Positions 1 to 8,623 of a stretch of DNA of 64,000 bases are shown here, piece after piece. Position numbers and translations under genes: made by a program. Origin of the DNA: Rhodobiaceae bacterium (lineage in GTDB: Bacteria; Pseudomonadota; Alphaproteobacteria; Parvibaculales; Parvibaculaceae). Position 1 is the stretch's first letter; every line of letters starts with the position of its first letter. The notes under the pieces are model-generated. The model was not told the DNA's origin and did no database searches. It was given only the letters and a program-made list of their open reading frames with translations. The stretch spans positions 1,922,001-1,986,000 of the forward strand of contig CP030277.1 in assembly GCA_003330885.1 (NCBI GenBank), in the 5' to 3' direction.

Positions 1-1563
1 ATCAAACATGATCAGCATGGCGTATTTGGGGTCGTTGGCCGGAAAGGCACTGAGGAAAGAGGTAAGAAGCGCATTACGTGCATAGCCGCCTGCGCGTGCT
101 TTTTCCGCGGTGCCGGTTTTGCCCATCACAGGATAACCAACAACATCTGCGCTACGACCAGTGCCTCGCTCCACCACAAGGCGGTACAAGGCGCGCATGG
201 AATCACTGGTTTCAGTGGTGAGGACGCGCGTCCGAGACACAGTGCCGTCTCGACGCAGGAATGTTGGCTGCACGCCAAATCCGCCATTCACCAACGTCGC
301 ATTGGCAGCCACCACCTGAAGCGGCGTCACAGACAGCCCGTGCCCATAGGAAATGGTCATCGCGGATACGTCCGTCCAAGTACTGGGGAGAAGCGGACGT
401 CCAGACTCCGGAAGCTCAATATCCGTTCGCGTCAACAATCCCAATTCACCGAGGAAGCTGCGATGCTCTTCACGGCCAAGCTCCAACACCATCTTGGCAG
501 TACCAATATTGGAGGAGTGCATAAAGAGCTCTGGCACAGTCAGAAAGCGTTTCTGCGCGTGGTAGTCATTGATCGTAAACCGGGAAACACGGATAGGCTC
601 GCGGGCATCATATTCGGTGGAGAGCTGAACCCGACCCGAGTTGAGAGCCGCGGCAACACTGAAGGCTTTGAAGGTTGAACCCATTTCGTAGACACCAAGC
701 GTCGCTGTGTTAAAGCGCGCGCGGTCAGATGCCGATCCCGGATCGTTCGCATCAAAATCGGGCAATGACGCCATCGCAATCACTTCACCCGTATGGATAT
801 CCAGAACCACACCGGTTGCACCGATTGCACTGAACTCATCCACCGCAATCTGCAATTCTGTCTGTAGGGCGTGTTGAACCCGAAGGTCCAATGACAGAAC
901 GAGCGGTTCCCCTGTCGTAGCATCAGATCGGTCAATATAATGTTCAATCCCGGCGATACCGTGATTGTCAATATCAACGCCACCCAGAACGTGCGCTGCA
1001 ACGCTCCCGTTAGGATAGACTCGCTTCTGCTCTCGCTGAAACGCGAGACCAGGCTGGCCGAGATTATGTACCGCCACTTGTTCGCGTGGGGTCATGTCTC
1101 TCTTCAGCCAAACAAACGCTCTGTTGCCGGACAGCTTTTCTTCAAGCGAGGCCTGGTCCAGATCTGGCAGGGCTTGCGCCAGAAGGCGCGCGGTTTCCTG
1201 AGCATCCATCACCTTGCGGGCGTCTGCATACAAGGAAGCTGTGATGATGTCCGTCGCCATCACCTCGCCATTACGGTCAACAATGTCACGCCTTTGCACA
1301 GGACCAGTATTGTCAGCGACAGCCACCAACCGATCACCACCACTCCCGGGCGCCAAACCGAGGACGAGCAATCGCCCAGCGACAACCGCAAACGCCATCG
1401 CGAACATGACGACCGTCAACATGATCCGACGACGACCACTATCAAAACGGATTATCTCGGGTGTCTTATTGTTGCGGGGCGCTGCAAATCGCGGGCGGGC
1501 GATCAAGTCATGCCCAAGCCGAGGAGCAGCGTCTGCTTGGGTTTGCTTCGAACGTCCCACCAT
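1..1563 (-). CDS. ftsI: Peptidoglycan transpeptidase FtsI (PBP3), C-terminus cut off by window edge
   Basis: This is the division-specific class B penicillin-binding protein that cross-links septal peptidoglycan. The 521 codons present show a cytoplasmic N-terminus, one membrane anchor at about residues 47-70, the PBP dimerisation region, and a transpeptidase domain with the STFK active site near residue 295, SSN near 349 and KTGT near 481. All three catalytic motifs are intact; the remaining C-terminus lies beyond base 1. The ATG overlaps the ftsL stop by one base, so the two genes are probably translationally coupled in the dcw operon mraZ-rsmH-ftsL-ftsI. Confidence 0.95.
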   Translation of the reverse strand, partial: MVGRSKQTQADAAPRLGHDLIARPRFAAPRNNKTPEIIRFDSGRRRIMLTVVMFAMAFAVVAGRLLVLGLAPGSGGDRLVAVADNTGPVQRRDIVDRNGEVMATDIITASLYADARKVMDAQETARLLAQALPDLDQASLEEKLSGNRAFVWLKRDMTPREQVAVHNLGQPGLAFQREQKRVYPNGSVAAHVLGGVDIDNHGIAGIEHYIDRSDATTGEPLVLSLDLRVQHALQTELQIAVDEFSAIGATGVVLDIHTGEVIAMASLPDFDANDPGSASDRARFNTATLGVYEMGSTFKAFSVAAALNSGRVQLSTEYDAREPIRVSRFTINDYHAQKRFLTVPELFMHSSNIGTAKMVLELGREEHRSFLGELGLLTRTDIELPESGRPLLPSTWTDVSAMTISYGHGLSVTPLQVVAANATLVNGGFGVQPTFLRRDGTVSRTRVLTTETSDSMRALYRLVVERGTGRSADVVGYPVMGKTGTAEKARAGGYARNALLTSFLSAFPANDPKYAMLIMFD

Positions 1564-1928
1564 CAACGTACCTCGGAACCAGATTGTGGAGCAGCCCCGG
1601 CATACCCACCAAGCGCGCGGCGTCCATTGGGTCCAAACAGATCTTCATCGCGCGGTGGCATGGGAAGATCTTCAAACGTAGCAATCTGCGCGGCCGTCAG
1701 GGGAGCCAGATCCAGATGACGTTCAGCCAAAGACTGCAGGCGCTCAGGCTGTGTCAGATAGCTCCATTCCGCTCGCAGAATACGCACAGCGTCTTGCTCG
1801 TTCAGAATTTCCTGGGCGAGAGCTGCTTTAATTCGCTCCTGCTCTTCCACTTTATATTTCAGATTGTAGAGACCGATAGAAACAGCCACCACAAGCACTA
1901 CAGAGAGAACATTGAGTAGACGGATCAT
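1563..1928 (-). CDS. ftsL: Cell division protein FtsL
   Basis: A 121-residue bitopic membrane protein with a short N-terminus, a single transmembrane helix at about residues 5-22, and a periplasmic helical segment rich in E, Q and R that fits the FtsL coiled coil binding FtsB and FtsQ. FtsL is poorly conserved in sequence, so the call rests on size, topology and position between rsmH and ftsI. Its start overlaps the rsmH stop by four bases and its stop overlaps the ftsI start, which indicates tight operon coupling. Confidence 0.88.
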   Translation of the reverse strand: MIRLLNVLSVVLVVAVSIGLYNLKYKVEEQERIKAALAQEILNEQDAVRILRAEWSYLTQPERLQSLAERHLDLAPLTAAQIATFEDLPMPPRDEDLFGPNGRRALGGYAGAAPQSGSEVR

Positions 1929-2956
1929 AGGAGATCTCCCTGCAAGGCAGCGAAACGCTTCATACCCAGCGCGTCCAGGTCAAAAGGAAAACCAGGCGCG
2001 CCTGTACGCTCAGCCCCGCGAAGCCGGGCAGAGCGCGACCGAGGATTGATTTCGATCTCAGATTTACTTGCCTTCTGCGCCCCGCGAGTGATCTGCATGA
2101 AAGATGCTGGCGAGACGTCCTGTGCTTCGGGCTGATGACGCGAAGGACGCCCTCCCTTGCCGGTGCGCTCTGTAAGGAACCGCTTTACCAGCCTGTCTTC
2201 GAGCGAATGAAAAGCAACGACAGCCAATCTGCCGCCGACATTCAGCAGACCTTCTGCAGCCACAAGTCCCCGGGCAAGCTCGCCCAGCTCATCATTTATA
2301 AAAATGCGAAGACCCTGAAATGTCCGCGTTGCCGGATGCACTTTCTCAGCGCGGGCGCGAGGCCCCATCACATCAGAAATCAGATCTGCAAGCTCTGCTG
2401 TCGTCTCGAACTTTTTCTCAAGCCGCCGCTGAACAATCGCTTTCGCAACAGCGCGCGACCGTTTCTCTTCGCCATAGAACCAGATGATGGAGGCGATATC
2501 AGATTCATCGAATTCATTGACCACGTCAGCTGCGGAAACCCCTTCCCGCGCCATGCGCATATCAAGAGGCCCTTCGCTCTGAAAGGAAAATCCACGCTCC
2601 GCTTGATCAAGCTGCATGGAAGAGACGCCAACATCGAGGGTCACACCATCCACACCATTGAGAGCACGGTCATCAAGCACTGGCGCCAAGAGCGCCGCCA
2701 TGTCGCCAAAACAACCATGTAAGAGCGTGAGGCGCCCACCAAATTCACGCTCCATCTCACGCCCGCGATCAATCGCTGTCGGATCGCGATCAACAGCCAG
2801 AACAGAGCAATTTGCGGCCGTCAGCAGCGCACGGGTATAGCCACCAGCGCCAAACGTTCCGTCCACATAAAGAGCACCATCTTTAGGCGCAAGCACATCC
2901 AGCACTTCAGCCAGCATCACCGGAAAATGGGGGGAGAGTGCCGGTGCCTGTGTCAC
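1925..2956 (-). CDS. rsmH: 16S rRNA (cytosine(1402)-N(4))-methyltransferase RsmH
   Basis: A 343-residue SAM-dependent methyltransferase (MraW) that modifies C1402 in the ribosomal P site. The SAM-binding segment VDGTFGAGGYTR lies near residues 31-42, followed by the acidic loop AVDRDP, and the family segments GVDGVTLDVGVSSMQLD and HPATRTFQGLRIFIN are both present. Length matches the family. It overlaps mraZ upstream and ftsL downstream by four bases each (ATGA), as usual in the dcw cluster. Confidence 0.96.
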   Translation of the reverse strand: MTQAPALSPHFPVMLAEVLDVLAPKDGALYVDGTFGAGGYTRALLTAANCSVLAVDRDPTAIDRGREMEREFGGRLTLLHGCFGDMAALLAPVLDDRALNGVDGVTLDVGVSSMQLDQAERGFSFQSEGPLDMRMAREGVSAADVVNEFDESDIASIIWFYGEEKRSRAVAKAIVQRRLEKKFETTAELADLISDVMGPRARAEKVHPATRTFQGLRIFINDELGELARGLVAAEGLLNVGGRLAVVAFHSLEDRLVKRFLTERTGKGGRPSRHQPEAQDVSPASFMQITRGAQKASKSEIEINPRSRSARLRGAERTGAPGFPFDLDALGMKRFAALQGDLL

Positions 2957-3441
2957 GAACCGCCCCCTGTCGCAGAAACAGATCCGGGCGGAGCATGGGG
3001 GCTCTTGAGCAGCCCGCCATGGCCACTTGCTTCAGCCATAGCTTCTGCAAGATAAGCTTCATACGCTTTGGGTTCCCAAAGCTGGAATTTGTTGCCAAGC
3101 CCGACAAACGTCACATGATCAGTGATCCCAGCCTTGGACGTCAGCATCTCAGGCAGGCTCACCCGACCATCCGCATCAAACATCAATTCCGCAGACTGGG
3201 CTTTGAGCATGTTCGCAAGCACATTGCGTTCGCGAGAAAAGGGATCAAGGCGGCTCAACATTGTGTCGATCTCAGCCTCTAGATCAGGGCCACCACCTTC
3301 AATGCAGGGATCAATAAGGGAGGGGAAACAGATAATGCCAGCAAACTCCTGGGCAGCCGTCACCGACCGGAACTTAGCCGGAACAGAGATGCGTCCCTTC
3401 GCATCGATCTTATTTGTGAATGTTCCCCGGAACGACAACAT
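2953..3441 (-). CDS. mraZ: Transcriptional regulator MraZ
   Basis: MraZ is the DNA-binding first gene of the dcw cluster and represses its own promoter in Escherichia coli. Two swapped-hairpin AbrB-like repeats are seen: KGRISVPAKFR in the N-terminal half and DGRVSLPEML in the C-terminal half. I chose the ATG at 3441 (MLSFRGTF, 162 residues) because a G-rich stretch precedes it and the length fits the family. An in-frame GTG at 3468 would add nine residues but has no visible ribosome binding site. A 10-bp-period repeat array upstream is the likely MraZ operator. Confidence 0.93.
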   Translation of the reverse strand: MLSFRGTFTNKIDAKGRISVPAKFRSVTAAQEFAGIICFPSLIDPCIEGGGPDLEAEIDTMLSRLDPFSRERNVLANMLKAQSAELMFDADGRVSLPEMLTSKAGITDHVTFVGLGNKFQLWEPKAYEAYLAEAMAEASGHGGLLKSPHAPPGSVSATGGGS

Positions 3442-3560
3442 GTCCCGCAAGCCCCCCGTACCCGACACAATTGAATGCGACCACCTGATCGAATTCAGTC
3501 CCGTGAAAGAGGTCCGACCCTCCCAACATGGGCCGCATCTGGGTCGGCCTGCCTCTATCC

Positions 3561-3605
3561 CGGGACACTATGGGATACCATGGGATACCATGGGGGTCAA
3601 CGGGA
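3561..3605. promoter_or_regulatory. Probable MraZ operator: five (T/C)GGGN repeats, 10-bp period
   Basis: On the plus strand the elements CGGGA, TGGGA, TGGGA, TGGGG and CGGGA begin at 3561, 3571, 3581, 3591 and 3601, each separated by five bases. TGGGN repeats with 5-nt spacers are the published E. coli MraZ recognition pattern. The array lies 120-164 bases upstream of the mraZ ATG. Function is inferred from the match. Confidence 0.75.
3572..3600 (-). promoter_or_regulatory. Candidate mraZ/dcw promoter overlapping the MraZ boxes
   Basis: On the minus strand TTGACC (3600-3595) is followed after 17 bases by TATCCC (3577-3572). The -35 is good and the -10 is weak. Overlap with the TGGGN repeats would suit autorepression. 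This is a motif match only. Confidence 0.3.
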
Positions 3606-3729
3606 TTGACCAGTTAAACCTTGGGTTTGAGCGGGCTTTTGACTGTTCACAAACAACCTATACTCGCATCTCTATTTCAGAACAAAGAAGGAACATTTGG
3701 CTTAACTAGCAACTCCAACACGACATCTT
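3606..3729. other. Non-coding stretch between the mraZ operator and the rnpB 3' side
   Basis: I see no convincing gene here. Open frames across it are extensions antisense to mraZ. It probably contains the start of the dcw transcript leader and the end of the RNase P transcript. Confidence 0.4.
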
Positions 3730-3749
3730 GGGTGCCAGATCGGGCACCC
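3730..3749 (-). terminator. Hairpin downstream of RNase P RNA
   Basis: The 7-bp arms GGGTGCC and GGCACCC enclose a 6-base loop, 25 bases beyond the RNase P RNA 3' end. No U-tract follows on the minus strand, so it may be a processing or stabilising hairpin and not a true intrinsic terminator. Confidence 0.35.
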
Positions 3750-3774
3750 ACCACCACTGGTGCTGAGGAGATAG

Positions 3775-4160
<386 letters not shown>

Positions 4161-4207
4161 AAGATTAGAGATACGCCAGCACTGCGCACTTGTCGAGCGC
4201 CGCCGCT

Positions 4208-5113
4208 CTATTCCTCAGCACCAAGCCCCTCAATCAACAACGCCAGAAGTTCCCGGGTCGCCGCGCTCAAGAACGCATTCTTGCGAATAATTGCAAAAAT
4301 GGGATTGCCCGCATTGAGATCAGCGACCTCTATCAGCGACAGAGACCCAGCCTGGAGCTCCTCCTCAACACTGCCCGTCGGCAGAATCCCAAGTCCATAT
4401 CCCGCCTCGACAAGCCTTTTTTGCGCCGAAAGACTGTCAACGGGACTCCAATCAATTGACGACACGCCGCGCACCAGGAACTGAGCAAACAGGTTTTCTG
4501 CAGACGCCTCGCGCCGCTCAAAATGATTTGGGAATGAAAGCCAGTGGTCATTTTCAAGATCTCGCAAGCTTTTCACCCTCTTCCCTGCTAGAGGGTGCTG
4601 GGGTGCACAAACGACGGCCAATCTCTCAAACCCCACCAGCACAGTCTCAAGGTCAGGCGAACGGTCATCGAAATAGCGCAGGCCGATTGCAGCCTCACCT
4701 CGGCGAACCTGCTCGCTCACCTCATCACTTGTCGCCGTGCGAAGCGACAGGTCTGCCAAGGGACACGATGTTGAAAACCCCTTCAAAACCGAGCTAAGCG
4801 ATACACCAGCAAGGGTTCCAACAACAGCCAACGACACAGGGCCCGCCTTGTCTGACAAAAAGGTGCCCATTGCATCTGCTGCATCGGACAGCGCTGCATG
4901 GACCTGCTCAGCATGAGGAAGCAGCACTTCGCCTGCTTGGCTGAGCACCATGCCTTCCCGTGTTCGCTCAAACAGGGGGACACCCAGTTCCACTTCCAAC
5001 AACGCCAAACGGCGGCTGATGGCAGGCTGTGTGCGCCCGAGTTCATCGGCTGCGCGCGTAATACCGCCAGCCCGATGAACCGTCAGGAAGGTCAAAAGCG
5101 CGTCTGAGTCCAT
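4208..5113 (-). CDS. LysR-family transcriptional regulator
   Basis: A 301-residue LysR-type regulator: an N-terminal winged helix-turn-helix (ALLTFLTVHRAGGITRAADE, then TQPAISRRLALLE) and a C-terminal periplasmic-binding-protein-like effector domain from about residue 90. The ATG at 5113 was preferred over a TTG at 5119. It is divergent from the isocitrate lyase/PEP mutase family gene at 5221 and probably controls it; a T-N11-A type inverted repeat lies between them. The effector is unknown. Confidence 0.9.
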   Translation of the reverse strand: MDSDALLTFLTVHRAGGITRAADELGRTQPAISRRLALLEVELGVPLFERTREGMVLSQAGEVLLPHAEQVHAALSDAADAMGTFLSDKAGPVSLAVVGTLAGVSLSSVLKGFSTSCPLADLSLRTATSDEVSEQVRRGEAAIGLRYFDDRSPDLETVLVGFERLAVVCAPQHPLAGKRVKSLRDLENDHWLSFPNHFERREASAENLFAQFLVRGVSSIDWSPVDSLSAQKRLVEAGYGLGILPTGSVEEELQAGSLSLIEVADLNAGNPIFAIIRKNAFLSAATRELLALLIEGLGAEE

Positions 5114-5132
5114 GTCCAACCATAAAAACTAC

Positions 5133-5147
5133 TTATGCCATACATAA
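5133..5147. promoter_or_regulatory. Candidate LysR-type operator (T-N11-A)
   Basis: TTATG and CATAA form a perfect 5-bp inverted repeat with a 5-base spacer, which is the T-N11-A layout of LysR boxes. It lies 20 bases upstream of the LysR start and 74 bases upstream of the divergent enzyme gene. Confidence 0.5.
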
Positions 5148-5220
5148 ATATTATCAATTTTACGCATATCAAAACAACACCTACTGTCCCGCAAAGCGCA
5201 CAAAACGAAAGGACGGACAG

Positions 5221-6066
5221 ATGGATCAGAAGAAACGTGGAGAAATGGCAACGCGATTTATGGACCTGCACAAAGCCGCCCAGGGGTTCATCATGCCAAA
5301 CGCTTGGGACCCAGGGACCGCGCGCCTTTTGGAAGCCGAAGGGTTTCCCGCCCTCGGCAGCACAAGCGCCGGGATCGCCTTCTCACTCGGAAAACAGGAC
5401 TACAACGTCACGGACCCCACCCGGGGCGTACAAAAAGAAGAAATGTTCTCCTGCCTTGCAAAAATCGCGAACGCCGTTTCGATCCCCGTAAATGGCGACC
5501 TGGAAGCAGGCTATGGGGACACTCCGGATGCTGTCGCCAACACAGTTCACCTTGCCATTGAGACCGGCCTCGCCGGTGGCAACATAGAAGACAAGAAGCC
5601 CTACGCAGGTGAACTCTACGACGAGGACCTCGCAGTAGAGCGCATTGCAGCGGCTGCAGAGGCTATCCGGGCAGCAGGGACTTCATTTGTTCTGACCGCA
5701 CGTACCGACGCCTTCCGCCCCCATCTATCCGGCACGCTTGAGACGGTCGTTCGTCGGGCAAATCGTTTCCTTGAGGCAGGTGCAACCTGCATCTTCGCAC
5801 CTGGCATTGAAGGCCCGTCGACCATCAAAACATTGGCAAAAGAAGTGGACGGCCCGATCAACATCGTCGCGGGTCTCTATTCCCCTGACGGCAACGCTCA
5901 TGACATGATCAATGCTGGCGCGCAAAGAATTAGCCTTGGCGGCAGCATCGCCCGTTCGACACTCGGATATGTCAGGCAGTGCGCTCGCGGCCTTCGCGAT
6001 GATGGGAGCTTTAACTTCCCAGCCCCGCAAATCAGCCAGGATGATCTCAACAATTTGTTCGCGTGA
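5221..6066 (+). CDS. Isocitrate lyase/phosphoenolpyruvate mutase family enzyme
   Basis: A 281-residue TIM-barrel protein of the ICL/PEPM superfamily, whose members cleave or form C-C or P-C bonds next to a carboxylate with Mg2+. Seen are MPNAWDPGTARLLEAEGFPALGSTSAGIA near the N-terminus, the barrel segments VNGDLEAGYG and GNIEDK, and VLTARTDAF. The KKCGH motif of true isocitrate lyases is absent, so the substrate is more likely a methylisocitrate-like, oxaloacetate-like or other 2-oxo acid derivative. AAGGA seven bases before the ATG supports this start. It is divergent from a LysR regulator. Confidence 0.85.
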   Translation: MDQKKRGEMATRFMDLHKAAQGFIMPNAWDPGTARLLEAEGFPALGSTSAGIAFSLGKQDYNVTDPTRGVQKEEMFSCLAKIANAVSIPVNGDLEAGYGDTPDAVANTVHLAIETGLAGGNIEDKKPYAGELYDEDLAVERIAAAAEAIRAAGTSFVLTARTDAFRPHLSGTLETVVRRANRFLEAGATCIFAPGIEGPSTIKTLAKEVDGPINIVAGLYSPDGNAHDMINAGAQRISLGGSIARSTLGYVRQCARGLRDDGSFNFPAPQISQDDLNNLFA

Positions 6067-6082
6067 CCTTCGTAAAGTTTTG

Positions 6083-6817
6083 CTATCGCGCGTCACGCAG
6101 CAGACGCAGCGTGCCGACGGTCGAAAGATCTGCGGCACCATCCACGCGGCTCGGGCGAAAGTGCCGCTGAAACGCAGTGACAACCTGCGCCGTCACATCG
6201 CCGAACCACCCATCAACAGAAATGCCATAGCCATAATCCGCCAGCTGATATTGGAGTTCAGCTACCTGATCTCCTCTGTCCCCTACATTGAGAACGGGAC
6301 CGTCTATAGGCTCAACTGGCGCGACCCAATGCCCGACACCAGCTTCCGCTATGAGTCTCCAGGGGAACTTTTCTCCAGGGTCCACTTTGCGGCCCGGCGC
6401 CACATCGGAATGCGCCAGAACCCGAGGGGCGGAAATGCTGTGCCGCTCCACGATGTCCGCCGAAAGAGCTGCTATTGCATCTATCTGTGCATCGGGAAAA
6501 TCCGGATAGCCCAATTCATGTCCGGGATTCACAATCTCAATGCCGATCGACCGACTGTTAATGTCAGCTTCACCTGCCCAGCTCGCGACGCCTGCGTGCC
6601 AGGCACGTCTATCCTCATCGACCATTGAGACAATGCGACCGTCTTCAAACACCAGATAATGCGCGCTCACCTGAGCCGCCGGGTCACACAGACGCTCCAA
6701 CGCGCCCTCCCCGGTCTCCATGCCGGTATAATGCAGGAGCAACATGTCAGCTTCGCCACCGACCCGCTCATTGTGGTTGGGTGACGGTTGCACCTGAATT
6801 TTATCGAGGATCGACAT
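6083..6817 (-). CDS. N-acetylmuramoyl-L-alanine amidase, AmpD-like, with peptidoglycan-binding domain
   Basis: The 244-residue protein has an amidase_2 domain (about residues 15-160) with LLHYTGM, SAHYLVFEDGRI and LAHSDVAPGRKVDPG, which carry the zinc-ligand histidines and aspartate, and a C-terminal PG_binding_1 domain (about 175-240) with GDRGDQVAELQYQLADYGY and VDGWFGDVT. No signal peptide is evident, which suits a cytoplasmic muropeptide-recycling role like AmpD, though AmpD itself lacks the C-terminal domain. It overlaps the upstream transporter gene by 17 bases. Confidence 0.9.
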   Translation of the reverse strand: MSILDKIQVQPSPNHNERVGGEADMLLLHYTGMETGEGALERLCDPAAQVSAHYLVFEDGRIVSMVDEDRRAWHAGVASWAGEADINSRSIGIEIVNPGHELGYPDFPDAQIDAIAALSADIVERHSISAPRVLAHSDVAPGRKVDPGEKFPWRLIAEAGVGHWVAPVEPIDGPVLNVGDRGDQVAELQYQLADYGYGISVDGWFGDVTAQVVTAFQRHFRPSRVDGAADLSTVGTLRLLRDAR

Positions 6818-7682
6818 CTACGAATGGCTCTTCTTTCCGCGCCTGGCGAATATTGACGATCAACACGCCGACCAATGAAACCAGCCCGCCAATGACCATT
6901 CTGATGGTCAACTCATCACCAAGCAATGTCACACCAAAAAAGACGGTGAACAAGGGCGCGAGCAGCGTCAAAGGCGCGGTCTGCGAGACCTCATAACGCT
7001 GAAGCAAATAATAGATGCCCGCATGCCCCACAAGGCTGGATGCAAAGGCGACATAGAAAATGCCCGACCAGGCAAGCAGGCTGGCGCTTTCGATAATCTC
7101 AAGATGATTGCTCTCAAAGGCAAAGGATGCCCCGAGCAAAAACGGGGCAGCAATCACAGCAACCCAGGCCTGCAACTCAAACACACCAACATCTTTGATC
7201 TGACGCTGAAAAATCGTGCCAATGGATCCGACAAAGGCAGACGCCGCGATCAACAATATGCCCGTCAGAAAGCTGAAAACTGCAGGATCAAAACTCATGA
7301 TCATCACGCCGGCAAAGGCGAGCGAAATGCCAAGCCAGCGTCTCCAGTAAATCTGCTCCTTCAAGAAGAGGACCGACATGACCGCCGAAATGGGCACGGC
7401 CAATTGGGTGACAATGGCAACCACTGAGGCGTCTGCAACTGCCAGCCCCATAAAGAAAAATCCAAACCCGAGCGGCCCCGCACACAGCGCAATAATGATG
7501 ACGTCCCGCATGCGACCCTTGAGAATCCGCAGGAAGGGAAAGAGCACCAGCACGATCAGCGCAAAGCGAATGCCAGCAAAAAGAAACGGTGGAAAATGCT
7601 CAAGGCTCACCTTCCCTGCAACCAGGGCAAAGCCCCAGATGAGGTTGATCAGAACCATAAAGGCAGCGTGTTCACGGGTCAT
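6801..7682 (-). CDS. EamA/DMT-family transporter
   Basis: A 293-residue integral membrane protein with about ten hydrophobic helices arranged as two EamA repeats (NLIWGFALVAGKVSLEHFPP opens the first; the second begins near residue 145 with GILLIAASAFVGSIGTIFQR). Family members export amino acids or other small metabolites. The substrate cannot be read from sequence. It shares an operon, with coding overlap, with the amidase downstream, which might hint at cell-wall turnover products, but this is speculation. Confidence 0.88.
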   Translation of the reverse strand: MTREHAAFMVLINLIWGFALVAGKVSLEHFPPFLFAGIRFALIVLVLFPFLRILKGRMRDVIIIALCAGPLGFGFFFMGLAVADASVVAIVTQLAVPISAVMSVLFLKEQIYWRRWLGISLAFAGVMIMSFDPAVFSFLTGILLIAASAFVGSIGTIFQRQIKDVGVFELQAWVAVIAAPFLLGASFAFESNHLEIIESASLLAWSGIFYVAFASSLVGHAGIYYLLQRYEVSQTAPLTLLAPLFTVFFGVTLLGDELTIRMVIGGLVSLVGVLIVNIRQARKEEPFVDVDPR

Positions 7683-7686
7683 GATG

Positions 7687-7705
7687 AGATCACCCGTAGT
7701 GATCT
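7687..7705. promoter_or_regulatory. Perfect 7-bp inverted repeat upstream of EamA gene
   Basis: AGATCAC and GTGATCT flank a 5-base spacer, ending five bases before the transporter ATG. It could be an operator or an RNA hairpin covering the start. No matching regulator gene is adjacent. Confidence 0.35.
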
Positions 7706-7807
7706 AGAAAAGCGCCCATAGGACCGCTCTTGCCCTGTTTTGCGGGAAGATCGGCTGGCTTTACTTTTTTTGATTTTCTTGTCCACCCGATTTTCCATTC
7801 TCACGAG

Positions 7808-8512
7808 CTACAGGTTTCGGTCTTTTGCGATCCGCTCATAGGCGGTGTTGATCGATTTTATTTTTTCTTCGGCAAGGTGGTGGAACTCTTCGGGCACACC
7901 ACGCGCAATCATCATGTCTGGGTGATTTTCGCGAACGAGGCGTCGGTAGGCCGATTTAAGCTCCTCGTCAGACACATCTGACGAGATACCGAGGATCAGG
8001 AAGGGATCTTCTCCATCCGGCCCCAGATGGCTGGCTTTGATGCGGGCATATTCAAGTTCCGAGAAACCAAAAATGTCAGCAACCTGTTGCAGGAAAGCGA
8101 GTTCACCGTCGTGAATGACATTATCAGCTTTCGCAATATGGAAGAGACCATCCAAAACGTCTTCCAAGACACCGGGTTTGTCTTTGTAAATGCCGGCGAC
8201 CTGGGTGGCATAAGCTTCGAAACCAGCGACATCCTTCTGTGCGATGGAATAAATGCGCGACACGTTTTTCTTTTCAGCATCAGGCACCTGGAGAATGTCT
8301 TCAAAGGCCTTCACCTCGGCGGGATCAACCACGCCGTCGGCCTTCGCCATTTTTGCTGAAAGCCCAATAAGCGCGACCGTGAACACAACTTCATCGTCCC
8401 GCAAATTGCGATCGACAGCAAAGTGTCCAGCGACAGCGCCCGCAAGCGCCCCAATCGGCCCGCCCACAGCAAGTCCGGCAGCGGCCCCGGCTAATTTTCC
8501 CCAAATCGACAT
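7808..8512 (-). CDS. TerB-DnaJ (DjlA-like) co-chaperone
   Basis: The 234-residue protein has a Gly/Ala-rich hydrophobic N-terminus ([20 protein letters not shown]), a TerB helical domain at about residues 40-155 ([14 protein letters not shown], then [14 protein letters not shown] with metal-binding-type acidic positions), and a C-terminal J domain from about 170 ([28 protein letters not shown]) with the HPD motif that stimulates DnaK ATPase. This order matches DjlA. The ATG at 8512 (MSIWGKL) was chosen; the longer frame upstream overlaps the divergent oxoprolinase gene. Confidence 0.9.
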   Translation of the reverse strand: MSIWGKLAGAAAGLAVGGPIGALAGAVAGHFAVDRNLRDDEVVFTVALIGLSAKMAKADGVVDPAEVKAFEDILQVPDAEKKNVSRIYSIAQKDVAGFEAYATQVAGIYKDKPGVLEDVLDGLFHIAKADNVIHDGELAFLQQVADIFGFSELEYARIKASHLGPDGEDPFLILGISSDVSDEELKSAYRRLVRENHPDMMIARGVPEEFHHLAEEKIKSINTAYERIAKDRNL

Positions 8513-8623
8513 GGCGCGCACCTTAATGGGAAAAACCGCAGGATGCGAACACCTTTTCTTTCGTCTCGACATTTCCCATGCGACATGTTTTCTCAGGCGC
8601 CAACATATGGCAGGGTCCGCGCC

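Noticed and set aside
940-1719. Long plus-strand open frames opposite ftsI and ftsL
   Set aside because: The minus-strand proteins have complete family motifs and overlapping operon starts; the plus frames are shadows with no domain.
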